From an uncultured marine group I thaumarchaeote (GTDB lineage: Archaea > Thermoproteota > Nitrososphaeria > Nitrososphaerales > Nitrosopumilaceae): a DNA stretch of 6,444 nucleotides. Below the pieces are notes generated by a model, which did no database searches, was not told the origin of the DNA, and worked only from the letters and a program-made list of their open reading frames with translations. Shown piece by piece: positions 1 through 6,000 of the stretch (position 1 is its first letter; every line of letters begins with the position of its first letter). Made by a program: the position numbers and the translations under genes. The stretch covers positions 1 through 6,444 of the forward strand of contig CABXKZ010000025.1 of NCBI GenBank assembly GCA_902512865.1. The letters are read 5' to 3'.

Positions 1-133
1 ATTGGGCTCCACCAATTATTACATCACGTTCTTCATTACCCAAAGAGATAGTCCCTTTGATAATTCTGGATTTTTCAGGAATTTTTTCTGTAGATATGAT
101 TTTTGCCACACGTAGATCTAATTTGATGGATAT
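1..133 (-). CDS. tRNA-binding OB-fold protein (MetRS beta subunit/EMAP II-like), N-terminal part, start uncertain
   Basis: The reverse strand is open from base 148 down to the window edge and encodes KLDLRVAKIISTEKIPEKSR followed by IIKGTISLGNEERDVIIGGA. This matches the first strands of the tRNA-binding domain found at the C-terminus of methionyl-tRNA synthetases, as separate MetRS beta-like proteins and in EMAP II/Arc1p. The hallmarks are D-L-R-V-A-K-I near the N-terminus and a G-x-E-x-R-x-V-I-x-G segment. Such proteins bind tRNA structure non-specifically and often assist an aminoacyl-tRNA synthetase. Only about 44 residues are visible; the rest lies left of the window. The start is a problem: a TGA lies at 149-151, and there is no ATG, GTG or TTG between it and the conserved LDLRV. 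The only ordinary start is GTG at 107-109, inside the conserved motif. The boundary at 133 (an ATA codon) is therefore a placeholder. A non-canonical start, an N-terminal deletion or a sequence error are all possible. Family identity is fairly sure; gene integrity is not. Confidence 0.6.
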   Translation of the reverse strand, partial: MSIKLDLRVAKIISTEKIPEKSRIIKGTISLGNEERDVIIGGAQ

Positions 134-145
134 GGTTAAATTACA
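134..145. promoter_or_regulatory. Candidate shared TATA element between divergent genes
   Basis: TTAAATTA at 136-143 is centred 22 to 26 bases before the two tandem TTG codons (162, 165) of the DUF1512 gene. This is the spacing expected for an archaeal TATA box driving a leaderless or nearly leaderless mRNA. The element is almost its own reverse complement. Its minus-strand reading (TAATTTAA) lies about 30 bases before the GTG at 107-109 of the divergent tRNA-binding gene, so it could serve both directions. This rests on spacing and A/T composition only. Confidence 0.35.
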
Positions 146-161
146 AAATCAAAGCAATTGA

Positions 162-1289
162 TTGTTGGGAATTTTGGATTTTAACTTTGATGAATTTTTG
201 GCATGGGTTGGTGAAGATATGGATACCTTGATGATGCTTATTTGGATAATTCCTGTCATCGTTTTTGTTTTTTATGGACAACGAATTCAATTGCTAATTT
301 CATCAAATGAAATTAAAAAAGATATTGGTAAATTAGAAGAATATACTGTATCCACCAAAAAAGATTTTCTAAATTATGTAAAAAATAATCTTACATCAAA
401 AACAGATCCTTCAAAAAGACTGGATAGTTTCTTTGATTATTTTACAATCATGCCGGTCGATATGGATCCTAATGGAATAATTTCTAAAATCAACCATCTA
501 GTTCGTTCCAGAGAAGATTTCATTCGTTTACAAATCAATGGGATGTTTTCTGATCTATCATCGGTGGAATTATCTAAACTTCAAAATCTATTAGAAATAG
601 TTACTACTTTGCAATTGTTCTATAAACACACACGTCATCTCTATCTTACTGCAAAAAAACAAAAGAATTTCCCATTAATTTTGCCTTTACAAATGATGAT
701 TCCTTTCATTATGGAAGAGGCTGTTGCACTAAAAGATGCAATGCCTGCAATTAAGAAAGGTCAGCCAATTGGTGACAGTATTGGACCTATGATAGTTGGA
801 CAAATGATGCTAGATACTACAAAAGAATCAGCAGCATTTGAGACCGTATGGTCAAAAACTACTTTTGAAGATAGAGAATTATTTTTGTTAAAGGCTGAAG
901 GTCCAAATGCAACTGTTGGTCGTCCTGGAGATGGATTTGAAAAGATTATTTCAAATAAAAAACCTGATCTTGTAATAATGATTGATGCATCCCTAAAACT
1001 AGAGGGTGAGGATTCTGCATCGATAGCAAAAGGCTTTGGTGCTGCAATTGGTGGTATCGGTACTGAGAGATTCAAGATAGAAGAAATTGCAACAAAAAAC
1101 CAAATTCCAATTTTAGCCCTTGTCATAAAACAATCAATTCATGAGGCAATTACTTTGATGACTCAAACAATTGCAGATAAAGCAAATACTGTAAGAGATG
1201 AACTTCACCAAATGATTAGAGAAAATACCACTTCTGGACAAACAATCTTGGTAATTGGTGTGGGAAACACAATTGGAGTATCACAATGA
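162..1289 (+). CDS. DUF1512 family membrane-anchored protein
   Basis: This 375-residue protein has one clear N-terminal hydrophobic helix at about residues 22-39 (rich in I, V, F and M), followed by a basic turn. A long, probably helical soluble region covers residues 45-230. The C-terminal part carries the conserved family signature: E-G-P-N-A near 246, I-D-A-S-L-K-L-E-G-E at 274-283, the Gly-rich G-F-G-A-A-I-G-G-I-G at 291-300 followed by R-F-K-I-E-E, and V-I-G-V-G-N-T near 364-370. I recognise this as DUF1512, a conserved archaeal family of unknown function; length and architecture are as expected for it. The Gly-rich stretch suggests ligand or nucleotide binding, which is inference only. 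A stop codon (159-161) directly precedes TTG 162, so 162 or the next codon TTG 165 is the start; ATG at 219 would delete the residues before the membrane helix. The gene overlaps the next small gene by four bases (ATGA), which suggests translational coupling. Confidence 0.87.
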   Translation: MLGILDFNFDEFLAWVGEDMDTLMMLIWIIPVIVFVFYGQRIQLLISSNEIKKDIGKLEEYTVSTKKDFLNYVKNNLTSKTDPSKRLDSFFDYFTIMPVDMDPNGIISKINHLVRSREDFIRLQINGMFSDLSSVELSKLQNLLEIVTTLQLFYKHTRHLYLTAKKQKNFPLILPLQMMIPFIMEEAVALKDAMPAIKKGQPIGDSIGPMIVGQMMLDTTKESAAFETVWSKTTFEDRELFLLKAEGPNATVGRPGDGFEKIISNKKPDLVIMIDASLKLEGEDSASIAKGFGAAIGGIGTERFKIEEIATKNQIPILALVIKQSIHEAITLMTQTIADKANTVRDELHQMIRENTTSGQTILVIGVGNTIGVSQ

Positions 1290-1465
1290 GAAAATCAGAC
1301 AACAAAATTACTACATGTTATACGTCTCTGGAATGTAATTCTTGTAAAATATTACAGAAACGAAAATTCACTGATGGGGATTTTGTATTTTCTTCTTCTG
1401 AAAATTGTTCTGATTGTGATGGAAAAATGATGATCACAAAAATTTTCGGTGTAACTATGGATTAG
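1286..1465 (+). CDS. Small zinc-ribbon protein (59 aa)
   Basis: ATG at 1286 overlaps the TGA of the DUF1512 gene (ATGA) and opens a 59-codon frame ending at TAG 1463-1465. The protein has two CxxC knuckles, C17-N-S-C20 and C41-S-D-C44, separated by 20 residues that include K-R-K-F-T-D-G-D-F-V-F. It ends in M-M-I-T-K-I-F-G. This is the layout of a single archaeal zinc ribbon: two Cys pairs flanking a beta hairpin, with a basic patch that could contact nucleic acid or protein. An extra Cys is at position 11. No further domain exists, and I do not recognise a named family. The start overlap makes it the second gene of an operon with DUF1512, so the two may act together; this is inference. Its last 11 bases overlap the end of the convergent map gene. 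The ordered cysteines and the 4-base overlap are the main reasons to accept such a short frame. Confidence 0.75.
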   Translation: MRKSDNKITTCYTSLECNSCKILQKRKFTDGDFVFSSSENCSDCDGKMMITKIFGVTMD

Positions 1466-2348
1466 TAGTAATTGTTACGCCATTTTCATTTGGAATGAAT
1501 GTATGCTCTGCCTGAGCAACTCTTTGACCATTTCCTTCTACTAGTACTGGATATGCATGAACTGCCTTTTTCTTGATCAAAATTTCTAATATACGTCTAG
1601 CCTCTCTCTCCTCCCATTTCTCAAGTAACCATCTTAATGCAAATGGCAACAAATTGAAATTACTCCATATGTAATCTAACATATCATCGGCTTCCTTATC
1701 TTTAGTTTTTTTCCTTGATGTTAAAGCAAAGATATTCTTCACTTTTCCCTCATGGACAAATCCCAAACCTTCTCCCGTTGTCACAAAAGGCTCACATGCA
1801 AATGCCTGTTTTTCTTGAAATGTAAATGAACCAATAGACCAAATGTTTGGAACTGATCTTCCTGCATGAATTGTATATTGTTCTAAAGAATGCCCACTAA
1901 GATTTGCTATGGGCAATAGCCCCAAGTCTTTAATTGTTTTTTCAATTCTTCTTCCAATATCACTTGACTTTACACCTGTTTTCATCATTGACATTGCGTT
2001 GTTTAATGCAGATTCTGCACCTTGAACTAGTATGTCAAATTCTGGGTTGTAACAAACTGTCACAGCAGTATCTGCTATGTATCCGTCAATCTGTGCACCT
2101 AGATCAATTTTCACTAGATCGTTATCTGTAATTGTAATCTCATCGTTTGGTTCTGCCGTATAATGTGCTGCCACTTCATTAATGCTAGTATTTACTGGAA
2201 ATGCACATTTGGCACCTCTTTTTTTTATCTCATTCTCTACATATTCACAAATCTCGTATACTGTTTTTCCTACCCAATCTGTTTTTCTGACATTTTCTCT
2301 TACTTCTCCTGCAATTTTTCCTGCTTTAATATAATCATCAAATGCCAT
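1455..2348 (-). CDS. map: Methionine aminopeptidase, type II (archaeal)
   Basis: The 297-residue enzyme removes the N-terminal methionine from nascent proteins in the cytoplasm. All metal ligands of the pita-bread fold are present: D82 (K-I-D-L-G), D93 (I-A-D-T-A), H153 (S-G-H-S), E186 (A-C-E-P) and E281 (Q-A-E-H-T). The substrate-contacting H62 (A-A-H-Y-T) and H161 (T-I-H-A-G) are also there. The roughly 60-residue helical insertion at about 205-265, between the last two ligands, marks the type II (eukaryotic/archaeal) class. Length and ligand positions are close to those of the Pyrococcus enzyme. ATG at 2346-2348 gives a proper N-terminus, and a TATA-like element lies about 25 bases upstream, which fits a leaderless mRNA. 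The gene is divergent from tRNA-Pro. Its 3' end runs 11 bases into the convergent zinc-ribbon gene. A-rich runs at 1423-1427 and 1438-1442 read as T-tracts on this strand just past the stop and could terminate transcription. Confidence 0.96.
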   Translation of the reverse strand: MAFDDYIKAGKIAGEVRENVRKTDWVGKTVYEICEYVENEIKKRGAKCAFPVNTSINEVAAHYTAEPNDEITITDNDLVKIDLGAQIDGYIADTAVTVCYNPEFDILVQGAESALNNAMSMMKTGVKSSDIGRRIEKTIKDLGLLPIANLSGHSLEQYTIHAGRSVPNIWSIGSFTFQEKQAFACEPFVTTGEGLGFVHEGKVKNIFALTSRKKTKDKEADDMLDYIWSNFNLLPFALRWLLEKWEEREARRILEILIKKKAVHAYPVLVEGNGQRVAQAEHTFIPNENGVTITTNP

Positions 2349-2368
2349 GCGCTATCTCCATTTCACTC

Positions 2369-2377
2369 ATTTAAAAT
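2369..2377 (-). promoter_or_regulatory. TATA box of map
   Basis: On the minus strand the sequence reads TTTTAAAT (2376-2369), centred about 25 bases before the ATG at 2348. That is the distance expected when the transcript begins at or within a few bases of the start codon. No Shine-Dalgarno-like sequence is visible between it and the ATG. The call rests on motif and spacing. Confidence 0.45.
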
Positions 2378-2384
2378 CTATTGT

Positions 2385-2392
2385 CTTAAATT
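2385..2392 (+). promoter_or_regulatory. TATA box of tRNA-Pro
   Basis: TTAAATT (2386-2392) lies about 25 bases before the first base of the mature tRNA. This is the normal spacing for an archaeal TATA element and implies little or no 5' leader. It is separated from the map element on the other strand by fewer than ten bases, so the two divergent promoters are packed back to back. Confidence 0.4.
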
Positions 2393-2413
2393 GGGCAATT
2401 GTTTTTGTTCGCT

Positions 2414-2487
2414 GGGAGCGTGGTCTAGCTTGGTATGATTCTGCGTTTGGGACGCAGAGGTCGCGCGTTCAAATCTCGCCGCTCCCA
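2414..2487 (+). tRNA. tRNA-Pro (anticodon TGG)
   Basis: A complete cloverleaf can be drawn. The acceptor stem GGGAGCG (2414-2420) pairs with CGCTCCC (2480-2486), followed by the discriminator A2487. The D-arm begins TGGTCTAG. The anticodon stem CTGCG (2441-2445) pairs with CGCAG (2453-2457) around the 7-base loop TTTGGGA, giving anticodon TGG at 2448-2450 and decoding CCN proline codons, mainly CCA. The T-arm is GCGCG-TTCAAAT-CTCGC. It pairs except for one C opposite T, one step below the loop-closing G-C pair. CCA is not encoded and must be added by the CCA-adding enzyme. There is no intron. A short TTTT follows at 2488-2491 and may aid termination. The gene stands alone between divergent map and a small membrane-protein gene. 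Confidence 0.93.
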
Positions 2488-2597
2488 TTTTACATATTTA
2501 TAGAAAGAATTATCATATTATTCGCTGAACGATGAAGAAGAGTTAGAGTATGGACACTTGAATGAAATAATCTATTGGCTCTGAGTTTGGCATTATC

Positions 2598-2604
2598 TTT
2601 TTAT
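2598..2604 (+). promoter_or_regulatory. Candidate TATA box of the two-helix zinc-ribbon gene
   Basis: TTTTTAT lies about 27 bases before the TTG at 2629. This fits a leaderless transcript starting at that TTG and supports it as the true start. The rest of the 141-base gap between the tRNA and this gene (2488-2628) holds no frame of useful length on either strand that I could support, and no evident hairpin. Confidence 0.35.
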
Positions 2605-2628
2605 CAACACTAACGAATACAAAATTAC

Positions 2629-2877
2629 TTGGCATTTCAAAGAAAAGATTTTTTATTAATTGCAGGAATATTATTTCTTTTGATTGGTCTGATGGGAGTT
2701 GGTCTTGCACCTATCTATTCTGTAATAATCTCAATTACTATCTACGCTGGAATCAAAATCTTTATTGGCAGACGTAAGAAAATGATTGAGAAAGAAGTAG
2801 GGGAGGGTATTTGTGTTAAATGTAGTTCAAAAATTGAGAATCAAAAATGTCCAATTTGTGACAGAAAAAAATCTTGA
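2629..2877 (+). CDS. Small membrane protein with two TM helices and C-terminal zinc ribbon (82 aa)
   Basis: Two hydrophobic segments at about residues 8-27 and 29-46 form a helical hairpin with a short L-A-P-I-Y turn. They are followed by a basic stretch G-R-R-K-K and a C-terminal zinc ribbon with C62-V-K-C65 and C74-P-I-C77. The basic patch right after helix 2 and the metal site suggest that the ribbon, and probably both termini, face the cytoplasm. TTG at 2629 is the only usual start between an upstream in-frame stop (2611-2613) and the first helix, and the TATA-like element 27 bases upstream supports it. I do not recognise a named family. The ribbon is of the compact type (8-residue spacer) used in many small archaeal proteins for protein or nucleic-acid contacts. 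It appears monocistronic, with about 140 bases of noncoding DNA on each side. Coding status is supported by the coherent TM-plus-ribbon design. Confidence 0.75.
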   Translation: MAFQRKDFLLIAGILFLLIGLMGVGLAPIYSVIISITIYAGIKIFIGRRKKMIEKEVGEGICVKCSSKIENQKCPICDRKKS

Positions 2878-2934
2878 AATGTACAATTTCTACGAGCAGT
2901 TTATACTGATTTACGCCTAATTTGTAATATTGAA

Positions 2935-2943
2935 TTTAAAAAG
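2935..2943 (+). promoter_or_regulatory. Candidate TATA box for the large surface-protein gene
   Basis: TTTAAAAAG is the best A/T-rich promoter-like element in the 144-base gap 2878-3021. It predicts a transcript start near 2965 and a 5' leader of roughly 55 bases, unlike the leaderless style of the neighbours. A second, weaker candidate is TTTATA at 2900-2905. A weak purine run AGGA (3005-3008) lies 13 bases before the ATG at 3022. The gap contains no other gene that I can support. Confidence 0.35.
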
Positions 2944-3021
2944 ATATAAGACTTTGACAAAGGGATCAACTTTTTCTCAATTTGATTCTATTATTGGTAA
3001 AAATAGGAATATGAATAGCAT

Positions 3022-6000
3022 ATGCATTTGAAAAACCCTCTCCTATTTGGCCTAATGGCTATTTTGTTGTTAGGTGGGACTGTAGCTCCCGCACTTTCAC
3101 AAAGTTCTCTAAATTCTAATTCAATAGTTATCAATGAAGTTGAAATTAATCCTGCAAATGGTGCAGAATTTGTTGAACTGTATAATGTCACTTCTCAACC
3201 AATTGACATTAGTGGATGGTCATTAACTCCATCTGCAACTTGGAAAAAATATGAAATTGTACCAAATACTATCATAGAACCTCAATCATTTTTAGCTTTC
3301 ACATATCATAGTTCTTGGTTTAAAGACTTTGGCGATACTGTTTCATTAACAAATACTTCTGGCGAGTTAATTGATGAAACTCCTTTACTAGTTGATCTAG
3401 ATGATGATGGTAACACTTGGCAAAGAAATACTGATGGTTTAGATACTGACTCTGCAACTGACTGGGAACTAAAACGTATGACTCCCAAAACTTCTAATGG
3501 AAAAATAATTGAAATTGAAGAGACAATATTTTCTTTTTCTGGTCAAACTGATAAAACTGAATATGTTTTTGGTGACACTTTAACGATATTTGGAAATGTA
3601 AGTGAAACTTTATTCAAAAATGATGGTTTCTCATCCCCTGAAATAATCAACATCTACGTAGAAGGTACAAATTATTTCAACAACATTGAGCTATACCCTG
3701 ATCGTAATCTAAGCTTCTCAACAACACTAAGTATCCAAAATGTTTATGGATTTACACTGGGTGATTATGATGTTGAAATATCTTACGGAGAAAATTCCAT
3801 TCAAACATCATTTACAATTACTGATGAACTAACTTCTTCAACTGAAACTGTTTCTGAAGACTTCGAACTCTTCACTGATAAGGAATCATACATACCAGGT
3901 GAAACTGTCATACTTTTTGCAAATACTAATTCATCAATAGAATATGCTGGGTTGGTGTATACTGTTACTGATCCTAATGGTAAGCAAATCTTTGATGGTA
4001 CGATCTTTCCAAATTCACAATTTTCTATTGTTCATCAAGCTGGTGGAGGACAAATTTATCCATTTTCAACACAAATGTTCATGCAAACAGTTAATCCTGT
4101 TTATGGTACATACGAAATTCAAGGAACATACAAATCACTAGACCCATACTCAGACAGTGCTGAAATTGACGCAAATACAACTTTTCAAGTAGTTGAAGAT
4201 GTAAGGAATGCATCTATATTTTCATTATCAACTGACAAGGAAATTTATTCTATAGGTGATACAATTTTTGTAACTGGAAGAAGTAATCAGATCTGGACAG
4301 AAAACATCACTTTAGAAGTACAACAAACTGGGGTTTTAACTCGTGCGGCCGATGCACATAAAGATCAGTATATTCGCCCAGATCCATTTACTCTAAACGA
4401 AAGTGTGCACCTTAATGGTGATGGTACATTTGAGTTTCAATTCAAAGTAGCAAACAGTGGAAATGTTGATGAAGATCTTTCTCGCTTTTTTGGTGATTAT
4501 AGATTAACCGTATCAGAATACTTTGGAAATGCACACGTTTCTTTTAAAATAGTTGAGAATCCTGAATCTTTTGTTGATATTCGTACTCCATTAGGATTAC
4601 AAATGGATAAACCTCAATATGTACTTGGAACTGCTTTCACTGCATCTGGAAAAGTTTTAGATTATGAACACAAGGAAACAGACAATTATAATAATTTTGT
4701 AAGTTTTACAATCTTTGATCCTACTGGCAAACCAATGATGAATACCGCATCGTCTTCTGGTTTTACAGCAGGCAAGGAAACCACCAAATTAATCTTCACT
4801 GCAATTCCTGATGTCATAGGTAATTACCAAATTAGCGCCATCTTGTCTCCAATACAATTTGATCTTGGTAAATATACAATAACTGCAACTTCTCCAGTTT
4901 CCAAAATAACTGAGTCTGTTGAGTTTGAAGTTGTTTCTGCCCAATCAGAAATCTTACCACCTACTGAAACACAAGAACCATTAATTTTTGAAATATGTTC
5001 TAGTACAAGAGGCGATATCAGTGAGATTCTAAAAGATCTAAAACAAATTGGTAAGAGCGAAATACCTCCTTCCATGGAATCTGTTAATTGTGATGGTACA
5101 ACTAATTTCAAAACTGGCGAAAAATTAGTTATTAGAGGTAAAGTAATAGTAAAAGATGGACGTTCATTAGATCAATCTTCAGTAAAAACTAGTGGTTCAA
5201 CACAACCGGGTTCATCATATTCTACTAATTATGCTCAAGCTCAATTCAACTATGTGGAATTATCAATTCCTTATCCACAGACATTAATCATTTCATCATC
5301 TTTCCAGACTATTCCTGATGACGGTGAGGATTATCATGGTGGTGGAGGATCTGGTACTGCATCAACAGATGATGAATCTTATGGACAATCAGTTGGAACT
5401 GGTCAAAAGGCTGAATCTGGAGAAGCTAGTACTCGAAACACAGGATATAACGGCCAAGTTCTATACAAAGAAATTAAAAAGAATCTTACAGAAATGAACA
5501 TGAAAGTCTATCCTGATAGTGAAGGAAATTTCTATGGTGTGTTTGATCTTAGAGCTGGTATCTTTTTTGATGGAATCTATAAAGTAAAGGCAGATTATTT
5601 TGGTTACAAATATGAAGAGAACTTTTCAGTTATTGATAATTCTCTAAAAGGTGGACTGGCACCTGAAATAACTATTGATTTTGATAAAGATGAATATATT
5701 CCAGGTGAAACTGTCTCAATCTCTGGAAAAATCAGTAATGTGTATTACTATGATCCTGTATCTGTGATAGTAGAAACTCCTGATGTATCACAAATTAATT
5801 GTTTTGCTCAACATTCATGTGGATTTGGAAATTCTGAGAAAAAAATTCGCGTAAGTGAAGGTACTGAGGGTGCAACATTCTATATGAATTATAAAATTCC
5901 ATCAGGAGATAGTTCTGTTGGAAAATATAACGTAATTGCAGATACTCACTTTGGAGAAATCAAAAAATCATTCTTTGTACTATCTGAATCCGATATAGTT

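Noticed and set aside
3..161. Plus-strand open frame at the left edge
   Set aside because: It is the antisense of the conserved tRNA-binding domain, and its own peptide shows no pattern.
761..1126. Minus-strand open frame of 121 codons inside DUF1512
   Set aside because: It is antisense to conserved DUF1512 coding sequence, its protein is low-complexity and matches no domain, and it has no promoter of its own.
1934..2438. Plus-strand open frames opposite map (1934-2131 and 2163-2438)
   Set aside because: They are shadows of the aminopeptidase gene. The predicted peptides are rich in C, F, S and L, as expected from antisense A/T-rich DNA, and one runs into the tRNA.
1..2487. A translation gene cluster (tRNA-binding protein, map and tRNA-Pro) as one functional unit
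   Set aside because: The genes have different orientations, separate promoters and an unrelated DUF1512 pair between them, so their closeness is probably chance.
2347..2535. Plus-strand frame of 62 codons covering the tRNA
   Set aside because: Most of it is the tRNA-Pro gene and its promoter. The peptide has no domain-like pattern.
2488..3021. Mobile element or attachment site next to the tRNA
   Set aside because: tRNA genes are common integration sites, but no repeat of the tRNA 3' end, integrase, inverted repeat or target duplication is visible in the window.
2991..3488. Minus-strand frames opposite the lamin-tail domain
   Set aside because: The opposite strand encodes an unmistakable signal peptide and LTD; these frames are antisense by-products.
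3944..4141. Plus-strand 65-codon frame in an alternative phase
   Set aside because: It lies entirely within the large surface-protein frame, which has clear repeat structure at this place.
4824..5111. Minus-strand 95-codon frame
   Set aside because: It is antisense to a module of the surface protein. It has no start context, motif or neighbour that would support it.
3547..5985. CRISPR-like or tandem DNA repeat array
   Set aside because: The repeats are diverged protein modules of unequal length, visible at the amino-acid level. Apart from the noted 15-base match, I saw no regular DNA repeat.
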